Assembly: GCA_033557465.1 (NCBI GenBank)
Contig: CM066047.1
Coordinates: 682,001-746,000, forward strand
From: Ichthyophis bannanicus
Lineage: Eukaryota; Chordata; Amphibia; Gymnophiona; Ichthyophiidae
Direction of reading: 5' to 3'
Length of the DNA stretch: 64,000 nucleotides
Position numbers and translations under genes: made by a program. The notes under the pieces are model-generated. The model was not told the DNA's origin and made no database searches. It saw only the letters and a program-made list of their open reading frames with translations. Of this stretch, positions 21,198 through 32,424 are shown piece by piece; the first letter of the stretch is position 1, and each line of letters opens with the position of its first letter.

Positions 21198-23083
21198 GTG
21201 TTGAGGCGGGTCCCGGCGGAGGGATCTCCCATTGGCGGGCGTCTTCGGGAGTTTCTTTCCGCCTGGACCCACATTACCTCCGACCAGTGGGTGCTTGAAA
21301 TCATTCAGCACGGCTATGCGCTGGAGTTTTCAAAACCCGTGCGGGATTCCTTTATCATGTCCCCTTGCCGCGGTTCAAAGAAGACGGCGGCGGTCCGCGG
21401 AACCTTGGAGCAACTTGTTCAGTTGGGTGCCGTGGTGGAGGTTCCCAGAGCCGATTACGGCTTGGGTCGGTACTTGATTTATTTCGTCGTGCCAAAGAAG
21501 GGTGGCACGTTACGGCCCATTCTAAATCTGAAGGCCGTGAACAGTTGCTTATGGGTGCCGCATTTCCGGATGGAGACCCTGCGGTCGGTCATAGTGGCTG
21601 TGCGTCGCGGGGAATTCTTGACTCTCTGGATCTTACGGAGGCGTATTTGCACGTTCCCATCCGTTTGGCGCATCAGAAATTTCTGCAGTTCGCTCTTCCC
21701 TGGGGGCATTATCAGTTCCAGGCTCTGCCCTTCGGGTTGGCCACGGCGCCGTGCACCTTCACCAAGATCATGGTGGTGGTGGTGGCGGCGGCGGCGTTGC
21801 GCAAGGAAGGCATTCTAGTTCATGCTTATCTCGACGATTGGTTGATCCGTACCAAGTCAGAGGAGGAGAGTTACCGTGTGACGGACAAGGTAGTGAAATT
21901 TTTACAGAGTCTCGGTTGGGTGGTCAACAAGGCCAAAAGTCATTTGCAGCCCACTCAGGTCCTCGAATACCTCGGGGTCCAGTTCGACACCATCAGTGGG
22001 CAGGCGTTTCTGCCGCTCAGGCGGGCCGACGGATTGCGGTCCCTTGTCCGACGGTTTCGAGTGGTGTCGGCGCCATCGGCGTGGGATTATTTTCGAGTCC
22101 TGGGCACGATGGCGGCGACTCTGGAGGCGGTCCCTTGGGCCAAGGTCCATATGCGGCCTCTCCAAAGAGCACTTCTTCGCCGCAGGTCCCATCAGGCCGA
22201 TTCCTTGAGCATACGGTTTCCTTGCCTGATCTCTGCCAGGCGCTCGCTCCGTTGGTGGTTACTCCGGTCGTCGCTGCAAGCGGGCATGCCGCTGGAACAG
22301 CCGAACTGGGTTCCATTGCTGACGGATGCCAGTCTAGTAGGCTAGGGAGCCCACTGCGAGAACCAGTTTGTGCAGGGGCTTTAGTCTCCACTGGAGGCAT
22401 CTTTGTCGATCAACCGTCTGGAACTGCGAGCATTCAAAGACATGCTCGGCGGGAGACCCGTGTGGGTGCTCTCCGACAACTCGGCGACGGTGGCCTACAT
22501 CAACCGCCAGGGGGGCACGAGGAGTGCCGCCATGGAGGCGGAAGCAGACGAGTTGTTTGCCTGGGTGGAGCTTCGGTTTCCAGCGATCTCGGCGGCGCAC
22601 ATTGCCGGGAAGGACAAAGTCACCACAGACTTCCTCAGCAGAGTTCAGGTCGATGCCGGGGAGTGGGAGCTGCATCCCGACGTCTTCGACCAGATAGTAG
22701 ATTGTTGGGGAACTCCGGTGATGGATCTCATGGCAACCTTCCGATCGGCAAAGGTCGCACGGTTCTTCAGCAGGCGGCACAAACGGATGTCAGAGGGCAT
22801 AGACGCGCTGTTACGTCCGTGGCCGGACTGTCTTCTGTATGTCTTCCCACCTTGGGCATTAATTGGCAGGATCGTTCAGCGGATCGGAGCGCACAGGGGG
22901 AAAGTTCTGTTGGTAGCGCCCGACTGGCCAAGGCGTCCTTGGTATGTGGATCTAGTGCGCCTCTTGGACGGCGTGCCCTGGCGGCCCCCGGAGCGGGCAG
23001 ATCTATTGCGGCAAGGTCCGCTGTTCATGCCTCAGGTGGATCGGTTCTCGCTTATGGTATGGCCATTGAGCCGGCTAAGCTGA
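21198..23083 (+). pseudogene. DIRS B reverse transcriptase, RNase H and methyltransferase
   Basis: RT motifs appear as YFVVPKKGGTLRPILNLKAV (near 21478), a shift near 21620, SLDLTEAYLHVPI, LPFGLATAPCTF and YLDDWLI (near 21824, both aspartates present). RNase H has TDAS near 22322 followed by a TAG at 22343-22345 and another near 22383. Reading continues in the same frame with RLELRAF and LSDNSATVAYINRQGG. The methyltransferase part has DLMATFRSAK and FPPWALI, then DWPRRPWY, ending at the TGA of 23083. One frameshift and two stops inactivate an otherwise well-kept 600-residue polyprotein. Confidence 0.9.
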
Positions 23084-24117
23084 GAAAGAAAGGCTATTCG
23101 CCGGCAGTCGTTGCAACCTTGCTTAGGGCACGTAAGCAGTCGACATCCTTGGCGTATGTGCGGGTCTGGCGTGTCTTTGAGGATTGGTGCTCTCGTTGTC
23201 AGGTCCGTGCTCTTACCGTGTCCATTCCGGTGGTCTTGCAGTTTCTGCAGGACGGTTTCGATAAAGGTCTTGCAGCCAGTTCATTGTGCGTTCAGTTGGC
23301 GGCCCTGGCCTGTTATCGTGGTAAGATCAATGGCGTGCCCTTGGGGACTCACCCAGATGTGGGTTGCTTTCTGAAGGCAGTCGCTCGATTACGGCCGCAG
23401 CGTAGGGTGTGCATTCCGCCATGGGATCTGAATCTCGTTCTCACGGCATTGGTCAAGTCACCCTTTGAGTCTTTGCACCATGCATCCGTTAAGGATTTGA
23501 CGTTAACGGTGTTTTTGGTGGCCATTTGTTCGGCTAGGAGGATTTCAGAGTTGCAAGCCTTATCTTGCCGGGAACCTTTCTTGTCCTTTTCTAGGGAGAA
23601 AGTGGTTCTGCGCCCGGTTCCATCCTTCTTGCCTAAGGTGGTCTCCCCCTTTCATTTGAATCAGGCTGTGTGTTTGCCCGTCTTTGGGGCTCTGGAGGGC
23701 GGCGGTTCGGATCGCGGCCTTCGTTGTTTGGATGTGAAGAGGACCCTGCGTCAGTATCTGAGGGTGACCCAGTCCTTTCGTAAGTCGGATCGGTTGTTCG
23801 TGCTGTTTGGGGGAGTGCACAAAGGGGAGGCAGCGGCGAAGGCTTCCATCGCTCGTTGGGTTAAAGAAGCGATTGCCTCTGCTTATTTGCTTCAAGGTCG
23901 GGTGGTGCCCGTCGGGTTGCGGGTGCATTCCACCAGTGTGCAGGCCTGTTCTTGGGCGGAGCACAGCTTGGTTCTGCCGGGAGACATTTGCAGGGCGGCG
24001 ACTTGGTTGTCGCTCCATTCTTTCAGCCAGCATTACTGGCTGGACGTCGCAGCTGCTACGGATGCTCGCTTCGGGTCGGCGGTTTGGACCGCTGGCTGGA
24101 AGGGTCCCTCCCTATGA
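23030..24117 (+). pseudogene. DIRS B tyrosine recombinase (box II Arg lost)
   Basis: One uninterrupted frame runs from the overlap with the methyltransferase end to the TGA at 24115-24117. It has GSVLAYGMAIEPAKL at the N-terminus, AYVRVWRVFEDWC, PPWDLNLVLTAL, box I SARRISELQAL (near 23530-23565) and FRKSDRLFVLFGG. Box III context is WLSLHSFSQHYWLD. Box II reads HSTS at 23928-23939 where copy A reads HSTR, so the second catalytic arginine is absent. The same frame is open further upstream (to 21751), but that part only shadows the RT frame. The reading frame is intact yet the enzyme is predicted inactive. Confidence 0.88.
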
Positions 24118-24130
24118 TTACTGCTCTGGT

Positions 24131-24231
24131 ACATCCCAGAGGTAGAGGACTGAACTGGAGGAACGATAAGGAAATCATAATTACACTTACCTGGTAATTG
24201 TAGTTCCTTGAGTGACGAGAGTTCAGTCCTC
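24131..24231 (+). repeat. DIRS B internal complementary region
   Basis: The first half (CAGAGGTAGAGGACTGAACT, through AACGATAAGGAA) is the inverse of the left end. The second half (CATAATTACACTTACCTGG through GTTCAGTCCTCC) is the inverse of the right end. Together it complements a right-left end junction. Confidence 0.88.
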
Positions 24232-24477
24232 CTTCCCGCCCGGTTCTTTCTAGGTGGTTCCAGCTAAGTTGGCGGACGGTAGTGATCTACAGGTGAGTCC
24301 ACCTTATTTGTCTTTGCTGTGGTGTTCCCTTTCTTTCTGGCGAGGCGGGGTGGAAGAAAGCCTGTCCAGAGGGGGGTGGCTGATGGGGAGGTCAGTGCAT
24401 GTGGTGGTTTACTGTTTTACTGTTTATAGTTGGCTGCTTATTTTTTGCTCCTGTGAGTCTGCTTTGTTATTAGTTCA

Positions 24478-24636
24478 CACTGGGATGGAAGGCGGAGTGC
24501 AGCAGGCTATATCCAGTGATGTCATCATTCTGACATACCAGTCTCCAAGCTGCAGGAGGAGATTGACAACCCAGAGGTAGAGGACTGAACTGTCGTCACT
24601 CAAGGAACTACAATTACCAGGTAAGTGTAATTATGA
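24478..24636 (+). repeat. DIRS B right inverted terminal repeat
   Basis: The inverse of 18424-18556 over about 110 bases, followed by a right-specific end TACCAGGTAAGTGTAATTATG that pairs with the ICR. Confidence 0.88.
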
Positions 24637-25205
24637 TTTACATAGTGCCAACAGAAGGCAGTGACCCTTATTCCCCTCCTCCTCCCACCAACCCCAGTGA
24701 GTACATTGTCAGCAGCATATTGGTGATCCTTTTATAGCTGCATCTGAGGCAACTGTCATTTTTGCTTCACATCACCATGTCATAATATGTAAAGCAAAAA
24801 AACTTCTCTCATAGCTTTCACAGCCTGCCTATACCCAGTCTGTCTTAATCTCTCTCTCTCTCTCTCTCTCTTGCAAGGCCCCCACAGCCTTTTACCGGGC
24901 ATGTGTGTGTGTCTCTCTCTCAGCCCCCCCCCCCCCAGCTTTTACTTAGTCTTTCACTCTTTCATAGCTCCTCCCCACAGCTTTCACCCAATCTTAGTCC
25001 GCCCCCCATGGCCTTTCCTAGTGTAACCCAAGGGTTAAAAAGAATGCTTGTTTGGTGTGTTTTTGCCTATGGCCATCAGATGTTTCATGGCTGTGGCTGT
25101 ACCTTGGCCCTGAATTGCATGTTAAACTGTTCTCTTTCTCGCGGCACTATGCTGCTGGTTTAGGGCCATGGCAATTTTTTTTTTTGTGTACCACAACATG
25201 CCATT
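24637..25205. other. no gene recognised
   Basis: CT-rich low complexity ((TC)n near 24848-24872, C-run near 24926-24937) and no supported frame. It leads into the Penelope-like element without a visible 5' boundary. Confidence 0.45.
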
Positions 25206-25268
25206 GGCAGGCCATTAAGGGCGCTGTGCTGAAGAAGTCTGAACAGCAGCTTTTTCAAAGTGCTCTGA

Positions 25269-26667
25269 ATGCCCCCTGATCTGACAGATCCTTCTCTTAT
25301 AACCTTTCAAAATTTGGTGCTACGTGACTTGGAATCTTTTGAGCGGGCTTTACCACGTGATTGGTTAAATTTAAAGAAAACTGATTGGGAAACCTTACGA
25401 CAATTTAAACAAGATACTACCATGTTAATACGTAGAGCGGACAAAGGAGGGGCGATTGTAGTACAATCTACATCAGATTATTTGAATCAACTTAGCGTAC
25501 ATCTGTCTGACACGTCTACATATCGCCAATTGCCCATGGATCCCACACCTGCCATACAAATGGAGATAAAGTCTTTGGCGACCACAGGTTTAAATAATGG
25601 CTGGCTTACTAATAAGGAGTACAGGTTTCTAACTCCAGCTTCTCCTAAAATTCTGATACTTTGTTTGGTTCCAAAAATACACAAATCTTTGACCACTCCC
25701 CCTGGACGACCGATTGTCTCTTGTAGAAGTTCTGTATTAGAACCGTTGTCACAATTTTGTGATATTTTTCTTCAAAAGGAAGCAGCATTAGTCAAGTGTT
25801 TTGTGCGAGGTTCATCTCATTTCCTTCAACAGTTGTTAGCTTTGGATATTTCAACGTGGCAGTTCCATATGGTAACACTAGACGTAACTGGAGGGAGGAG
25901 TAGCCTAGTGGTTGGGGCAAGGTACTTCAGGCCGGAAGGTCGGGGGTTCAAATCCCACTAGAGGACAGCAACCTTGGTCCGGAAGGACTGGGGTTTCTAG
26001 TCCCACAGATGCTCCTTGTGGTCTTGGGCAAGCCACTTAACCCTCCATTGCCCATGTTTCCTGTAAGTATTAGTGTATGTCTCATATCCCTGCATGTTAA
26101 ATGTATCCCCCAATTGTGTTGTGACCGCTTTGATTGAAGGATAAGGCGGTATACAAAACTGTCTAAATAAAAAAAAATAAATAACTGCCTTATACACAAA
26201 CATCAATCAAGTTGAAGCATTGGAACTGTTGACAACTTTGTTCACGTTTGCACCCCCTAGGCTCCCTCGTACATTTCTGTGTGATTTGATCACATTAGTT
26301 CTTACCAGAAATTATTTTCTATTGCAGGGAGTTTTTTTATCAACAAATATATGGTATTGCCATGGGGGCAACAGTGGCACCGTCCATAGCCACATTATAT
26401 ATGGCTGCCTTTGAAGAACAACACCTGTATGTTTCGGGATATTTCCAATATATTCCATTTTGGAAACGATTTTTAGACGATGTGTTTTTCTTATGGACAG
26501 GTTCTCTGTTACTGTTACAAGAATTTTTGCAATGGCTGAACCATCTTAAGCCTAATATTACTTTTACCGCACACATAGCAGCAGATCATATTGATTTTCT
26601 AGATGTCTCCATTATTAAGGAAACAGATCATTTTCGGACTACATTATACCGAAAGGCAGTGCAATGA
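25269..26667 (+). pseudogene. Penelope-like reverse transcriptase (split by a SINE)
   Basis: The start at ATG 25269 is the first ATG in frame. Residues 1-207 hold RADKGGAIVVQ, LVPKIHKS, PGRPIVSC and QFHMVTLDVT, the Penelope RT motifs up to the first catalytic Asp. The SINE inserts after LDVT. The frame resumes near 26187 with LYTNI, shifts again, then has IYGIAMGATVAPSIA, FWKRFLDDVFFLW (FLDD near 26470-26481, aspartates kept) and ITFTAHIAADHIDFLDV. A stop at 26667 ends this part. It would copy element RNA at the nicked target. Confidence 0.88.
25890..26181 (+). mobile_element. tRNA-derived SINE, complete, with TSD
   Basis: The A-box-like TAGCCTAGTGGTT lies near 25900 and the B box GGTTCAAATCCC near 25947. 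The core ends GGGCAAGCCACTTAACCCTCC near 26025-26047. The tail has GGCGGTATACAAAACTG and A-rich/TAAA repeats. TAACT duplications flank it (25885-25889 and 26182-26186). It is inserted in the sense orientation inside the Penelope RT. Confidence 0.9.
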
Positions 26668-26673
26668 AATAGC

Positions 26674-27540
26674 TTGCTCAGTTTTCAGAGTTTTCATCCG
26701 CGTCCATTACGGAGAGGGCTCCCTTTTGGGCAGTTCTTACGTTTGCGCCGAATTTGTTCATCTTTGGCAGATTTTAAGCTTCAAGCAGTGGATTTGCGGA
26801 ATCGACTCCTTAATCGGGGTTATCCGGTTACTGTTGTTGAACAAGCGTATCGTCGAGCCCTGCATGTACACAGAGAATGGATTTTGGGTGACTTGCGGCC
26901 AAATGACCTTGACACATCTTCACAATCTTTTGTTGGCATCTTACCGTATATGACGTCGAGTGCTACTATGGTGTCTATTCTTAAAAAACACTGGTCCATT
27001 TTATCTTTACACTCCTGTTTTCAGAAACCTCTTATGGTGGCCTTTACTCGTGGCGCTAATTTGGGGGATTTGATAGCTCGAACGATGACTGAGGAAGACA
27101 GATCCCCTGTCCCCTCTTTGTCACATCAAGGACACATTATTTGTGGAAGTTGTCTACATTGTGCTGCTTCATTAACGGGTTCTACATGGCTACATCCTTC
27201 AACTGGCCAAATGATCAAACGACGATGGGAGACAGACTGCACATCATCTTTTGTGGTTTATATCATACAATGTTCGTGTCCCCTGGTGTATGTTGGCCGG
27301 ATGACTCGGATGGCTAAGACACGGTTGAATGAACATGCATCACGGCTCAGGCGCAAAGTTGAGTCAGCTCCGATTGTAGAACATTGCTTACAGTATAATC
27401 ATGATTTTTCAGATCTGCATTGGTCTATTATTGACCATGTCCCCCCTGACCCCAGGGGAGGAGACAGGGTGGGCAAGCTTCAACTTTGTGAACAGCGGTG
27501 GATTTATTGTCTTAAAACAGTACATCCTCTGGGTCTCTAA
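26674..27540 (+). pseudogene. Penelope-like C-terminal part with GIY-YIG endonuclease
   Basis: Different frame from the RT palm, so a shift lies near 26668. The first 150 residues correspond to the RT thumb and linker (QSFHPRPLRRGLPFGQFLR, YPVTVVEQAYRRAL). From 27150 there is a CGSCLHC pair as in Penelope linkers. At 27252-27300 the GIY-YIG core reads VVYIIQCSCPLVYVGR, followed by TRLNEHASRLRR. The terminal ICLKT-type phrase (IYCLKTVHPLGL) matches the usual end 'W I..L.t..P.GLN'. The frame is open for 288 codons to TAA. Confidence 0.88.
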
Positions 27541-27900
27541 GGAAATTGAGTGGTCCAATCTCATCTGAGGTTAATCAATTGGAATAGGGATTCCCTTACA
27601 CAGTGGGATACCCCTTCTTTCCTATTGGTTGAGGTCTTGATTGAAAGCTATGAAATAGCCATTGCAAAAAAGTTTTTGCCCTTTAAAGGAATCAGCTGTT
27701 GAATGATTCACAGCGTTTTATGGCGGTTGAGAAAAGCTTGGAAGACAGCATTCATAATGTTGGAGTTCTATCTCTGCTGGCACTTGATACAGGGACACCA
27801 GTCCCGAAACATGCACGTCGTGCGAGGAGATTTATTGCTGTTTATCTTCGATTTGATTTTTGGATTGACTGATTGCACGAAGATATGATTTTGCTAAGCT
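27541..27900 (+). other. Penelope-like 3' untranslated region with hammerhead-like motif
   Basis: No frame. At 27780-27823 a degenerate type I hammerhead layout is visible. Stem I is GCAC/GTGC (27780-27783 and 27820-27823). A core of TTGATACA follows, then stem II GGGAC-ACCA-GTCCC (27792-27805), GAAAC (27806-27810) and a GTC triplet (27817-27819). The core differs from the CUGANGA consensus, so activity is unlikely. Confidence 0.5.
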
Positions 27901-28344
27901 AAGTACCTCTGAACTTTTTAAAGTTTAATTAAAAAGGATACAACTGAAGGGAAGGCACAAAATATAAAGTGTATGCCTTTTTTGGTAGTATCCGACAAAA
28001 AGTATGTGTTACTTTTCAAGGTTTTTTTTTGGTGATTTTTGTCTGATTACTGAAGTAGGCCTTGGCAAGAGACTTAAAACCACGAGACGGCCCCTAATTT
28101 CATCCACTGCGTGGCTCAAGCAGCTCCTTGCAGAGAGCCGCTAGCAGTTGAAGGGAAGTTAAGTTTTTGTATGTACTATGCTGGCATGAAATCCCGGGCA
28201 CCAGGGTGCAATTTCTAAGTGCCATGGTGACCTGGTGCCTAGGATTTGTTGAGCTCTGAGCTGAAAGTCTGTTTAAGACAAACATGACAAATAGGGGCTA
28301 GGGTAAAATCTAATGTGAAATGGTTATAATACACATGGGTGGTA
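27901..28344. other. no gene recognised
   Basis: Spacer between the Penelope-like element and DIRS C. It has a T-run near 28022 and no coding or repeat motif I can name. Confidence 0.45.
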
Positions 28345-28510
28345 AACAAGATTCTCCGGGAACAAGCAGGAAGTCAGTCCTCACACATGGGTGATGCTGA
28401 TGGAGCCTGCGCAGAGCAAATCCCCAGCTTTTAAGAAAGCCTTTTGGAATTGCTGCCACGCATGCATGGTCACCTTCCTGTCCAAGGGTGCCATCTTGCT
28501 CGGTCTCCTT
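28345..28510 (+). repeat. DIRS C left inverted terminal repeat
   Basis: GAACAAGCAGGAAGTCAGTC and the downstream segment to GGTGCCATCTTGCTC are the inverse of the right repeat near 33765-33930. Confidence 0.8.
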
Positions 28511-28742
28511 TTTTCCACGGAGCCCATCAGACATAGTCCCTGTGCTGGAAAAAGTTGATTTTTTTTTGCGCCTTTTTGGCTGTCTCCGGTCTTGCGCCGG
28601 TACCCATTCCCGCCCTGGCCTTGGTATCGGGTTGATTCCTCTTTTTTCTACTAAGTTTTATTTTTGTGGGGCGCCTTTGCGCCCTTTTTTCCTCATTGGC
28701 AGCCCGAAGGGTTTTTGACCTTACTGGGGTTCTTCTTCCCCC

Positions 28743-30328
28743 ATGGGCTACCAGCGGGTTTAAGAAGTGTGATCGGTGCGGGAAGATCATGTCCCTCACC
28801 GATACACACGACTGCTGCCTCGGATGCCTCAGCCCGGACCACGACCCGGCAGTCTGTAGCCTGTGCAAAAAGATTGTCCTTAAAGGCCTTGAGGAGTAGC
28901 CAGCAGCAGCATGATAACATTTTTCCTGATTCCCCCATGCCTCTGAGAACCAGGACCTCGCCTGAGGTCTCCACGCCTCGGGAGGAGCACTCTGAACCCG
29001 AGTGTCGTTGGGTCCTCGGAGAGGTGGTCTCCCTCGAGGGGACCAAAAAGAAGGAAGAAACCCTTGAAGGTGGTGTCTCTGGATGGTTCCGATTGGCCGG
29101 GCTCCTCTCAGCATGGGTGGTGGCGTCCCGAGTGTCTACCAGAGGCATCGGAGAAAGAGCGCCCAGCCAAGGTTCCTCGCAGGGACCCGGTCGTGGATCG
29201 GCCTAGGCAAGCACATATTGTCCTAGTCGAGGACTCCCCTCCGGGGGAACTGGCTTCAGGCCCGAGTGCATTGGTGCCCAAGCCGAGGGCTGTGGAGCCT
29301 CCGGGACTGGGGTCCAGGATGGTGGCCTTGAAGCGCAGTGTCACTGCCTTATTGGAGCAGCAGTGGGTGCTGATGTCCAGCACGTCCGGTTCCTCCGCCC
29401 TGACCATCGGGTATTCGATGTCAAAGTCAACCCTGGAGGCCGAGCTGATTCTTGAGGCATTGCAGGCCCATTCTTGGCCTCACGCTTGTCACCGCCGAAA
29501 CTGCAGGCGTCGGGGCGGATGGCACCGAGGCCCAAGGAGCTCCACAAGTCTTCCTCGGAGACCGAGGACGAGGAGTCCCCAGACACTTGTCGTCGTCAAG
29601 ATGTCCCGTCTGATTCCCTGGTATCTGAACCTTGGAGAAAGTCCCCACCAGAGGATATGAGTTTTCTGGACATTGTTCGAGATATGTCCAAGGAATTGGC
29701 TTTCCAGACGGAGTCATGGGAGAATCCTCGAGCTGACGAGCTCGAGATCCTCCAATACGAAGCTCCCCCTCGGGAGACCCTCATGGTGCCCATTCCTGCT
29801 ATCCTGGAATGACTTATGCTCCGCATGTGGGAGACGCCGGTGATCAGCAAGCGGCTCGACTCGATGTATCGAGTCTGCCGGAGCCCTTCGGCCATGCATC
29901 GACTGAAGAGTCAGAAGATGCACTTCTCGGTGCCCCCCGGCAGGGAGGCCCGTACCTTGGATGCCCTCGGCAGGAAGTGTTACCAGGGCACAATGCTGAA
30001 TTGTCTGATCCAGGCTTACCAGCTGTACATGGGCATGTACCTGAGAGACCTGGCGAAGGAGCTCGCTGGGTTCTCTGCTGGTCTCTCCGAGGAGCTTTTG
30101 CAGCGCTTCAAGGGCTTGTCCAAAGCTTTCTGTGAATGCTCCAAGTTCATGTCGTGGGCGGCCTATGATGTTTTCAAGTTGGCCTGGGTAGCTGTGGCGG
30201 GCATCGTTGCATGCCGCCTAGCTTGGTTGCAGTCGTCGGACCTCGAACAATGGGTACAGGACAAGTTGGTTGATGTCACATGCCGAGGGAAGAACCTTTT
30301 CAGCAAACCCATGACCGACAAGGACTAG
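28743..30328 (+). pseudogene. DIRS C gag-like protein
   Basis: Starts close to 28743, where the homologous ATG context lies but is shifted. The zinc-binding cluster reads CDRCGKIM, DTHDCCLGCLSPDHDP, VCSLC. At least three frameshifts occur between 28890 and 29470. A long frame then runs from 29474 to 30328, with one TGA at 29810-29812. It has KSPPEDMSFLDIVRDM, RADELEILQYEAPP, LMLRMWETP, PGREARTLDALGRKCYQ, an AAYDVFKLAW phrase and a final QDKLVDVTCRGKNLF. These conserved blocks are shared with D and E. It is assumed to form the particle. Confidence 0.82.
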
Positions 30329-30639
30329 GCTCTCTAAGAAGACCTCTGTTCCTTCCCGAAAGAAGGGCTCGGGTAAAAAGCCCTTTTACTCGAAGTCCAC
30401 TGCTTACCGAAACTACCCCCCTTACCAGGCCTCCCCGGCTCCCCAGCAGGGGCAGCAGGCCAAGGGACAGGGGCATGAAGGCCCCCAAACACCAGGCTCC
30501 GACTCCGGCCCAGCCTGGAGGGTTTTTTGACTCCTGCAGCATGGCCCCTCTCTCAACCGGAGCTTGGCAGCCCACAGGAGATTGGCTCACCTTGTATGCT
30601 CACAGGTGGGGAACTATCACCACCGATTCCCAGGCATTA

Positions 30640-32165
30640 TAGGTGATCAGGGAGGGATACCTCCTCCATCTAGCACAAGTGCCTCCACACTACTTCCCGG
30701 GAGAGCCTATCAGATCCTCCCCTTCACCGGGACCACCTTCTGAAGGAGTTGGCAGGTCTTCTCGAGGACCATGTGGTGGAACCGGTGCCCCACCACCTCA
30801 AGGGCAAGGGGTTCTACTCCAGGTACTTCCTCGTGCCAAAGAGGACGGGGCCTAAGGCCCATCCTTGACCTGCACAACCTCAACAAATTCCTGGTGAGGA
30901 AGAAGTTCAAGATGCTCTCCCTTGGAACATTGCTGCCTTACCTCCGCCAGGGAGACTTGCTATGCTCCTTAGATTTAAAGTATGCCTACACACACATCCT
31001 AATCCACCCAAGCCACAGGCAATACCTACGCTTTGTGGTAGGGGGCAATCATTTCCAATACAGGGTGCTTCCCTTTGGCCATGCCTTGGCCCCCAGGATG
31101 TTCACAAAGTGCCTGGTGGTGGTCGCCACCTTTTTCGGGCTTAAGGGGATCTTTGTCTTCCCCTATCTCGATGACTGGCTCATCAGGGGCACTACAGCCC
31201 CCGAGGTGCAGCAGGCCACAACTAGTACCACCCAGGTCCTTCAACACTTGTTTCATTATCAGCTACCCCAAGTCCAGCCTTTGCCCAGCACAAGAGCTGG
31301 AATTCATTGGGGCAAGGATCAACACCCTTCAGTCGAAGGCCTTCCTGCCTGCAGACAGGGCAAGCAGATTCATGGCCCTAGCCAAAGACATAAAGCACCG
31401 TCCCTTAGTGCCAGCAAGGCATCTGCTGCGCCTCCACAGTCCATGTCACTTCAGATGCCTGCCTCCACATGCGAACTGCACAGTGGTGCCTCAGGGATGA
31501 GTGGTCCCAGGACACGGGACATCTCCAGGACAGGGTCAGAGTGACCAGGTGCCTGGTGCAACCCTGACCTGGTGGCTCTTACCCCATCACTTGGAAACGG
31601 GGATGTCCTTCCAGTCCCTTTACCACTCGAGGGTCCTCACCACGGATGCCTCCCTGCTGGTCTGGGGAGCCCATTGCCAGGGATACCGCACCCAGGGCAT
31701 TTGGTCCCCAGACGAGATTGCTCAACAGATCAGTCTGTTGGAACTGCGTGCAATCCATCTTGCCCTGAAGGCTTTTCGGCAGTGCCTGGGCCACAGGTCT
31801 GTCCTGGTGCAAAAGAACCAGGTTGCCATGTTCTATGTGAACAAACAGGGGGGCATGGGGTCCCGTGACCTCTGTCAGGAAGCCCTGCTCTTATGCAATC
31901 TCCTCAAGGCGGTATTCCTGCCAGGCCAGGATAACTGGCTGGCCGACAGACTCTGCAGGCTGCTCCAGCCGCATGAGTGGCAGCTGGACCGGAAAGTAGC
32001 CAGTGGGCTTTTCCAGAGCTGGGGGAACTGGTGATGGATCTGTTTGCAAGCCTGGACAATCACCAGTTGCCCCACTTCTGCTCAAGGCAGCCACACCCTG
32101 CCATGGTGGCAGCCGACGCCTTTCCAGTCTCATGGTCAGTGAGTCTTCTGTATACTTTCCCCTGA
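30640..32165 (+). pseudogene. DIRS C reverse transcriptase, RNase H and methyltransferase
   Basis: RT pieces are YFLVPKRTG, LRPILDLHNLNKFLVRKKF, SLDLKYAYTHILIHP, YRVLPFGHALAPRMF and FPYLDDWLIRG (YLDD near 31163-31174). A shift near 31270 moves to LEFIGARINTLQSKAFLP. RNase H follows with TTDASLLVWGAHC (near 31640) and LELRAIHLAL. The usual Asp position reads QKN in VLVQKNQVAMFYVNKQGG rather than QTDN. A short methyltransferase piece (LVMDLFASLDN, HFCSRQ) ends in broken text near 32165. Frameshifts and stops separate all three parts. Confidence 0.87.
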
Positions 32166-32424
32166 CGCCTCTGATTGCCAAGACTCTGTTCAAGGTTCTT
32201 CACGACAGAGCACCAGTCATCCTGAGAACACCACGGTCGCCCAGGCAACCGTGGTTTCCACTTCTCCTACAGCTAGCGGTGGAGGCCCCCATTCCCTTGG
32301 GGTCAGTTCCACTGCTCCTTTCCCAGGAGGGGGACTTTTTTTTTTTTTTTTTTTGTATCCCAACCTCAGCTCCCTTTCACTGGCAGCATGGCTGCTCAGA
32401 GGATGACTCTAGCCCCGCTCCTCC

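Larger units (their letters stand above)
18424..24636 (+). mobile_element. DIRS-like retrotransposon, copy B (complete ends)
   Basis: A 6.2 kb element with all DIRS landmarks in order: left inverted repeat, long 5' untranslated region, gag, RT-RNase H-methyltransferase, overlapping tyrosine recombinase, ICR and right inverted repeat. The left and right repeats agree over about 110 bases with very few changes, and the body is CpG-rich, so insertion is probably recent. Frames are broken by a stop in gag, a SINE-tail insertion near 21050, one frameshift and two stops in the RT/RNase H frame, and a changed recombinase residue. There is no obvious target duplication. Confidence 0.93.
25206..27900 (+). 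mobile_element. Penelope-like retroelement with GIY-YIG endonuclease
   Basis: Coding blocks at 25269-25889, 26187-26667 and 26674-27540 give the Penelope RT followed by a C-terminal GIY-YIG endonuclease. A 3' untranslated region extends to about 27900. A SINE with a TAACT duplication interrupts the RT. A frameshift lies between the RT and the C-terminal part near 26668. The 5' boundary is not clear and the element is probably 5'-truncated. These elements insert via an RT related to telomerase. Confidence 0.88.

Noticed and set aside
21751..24117. A 788-codon frame as one large protein
   Set aside because: The first 420 or so codons are an out-of-frame reading of the RT/RNase H region; only about 23030-24117 matches a family.
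25900..25980. tRNA gene
   Set aside because: A and B boxes are present but there is no cloverleaf with an acceptor stem, and the sequence continues into a SINE body with tail and TSD.
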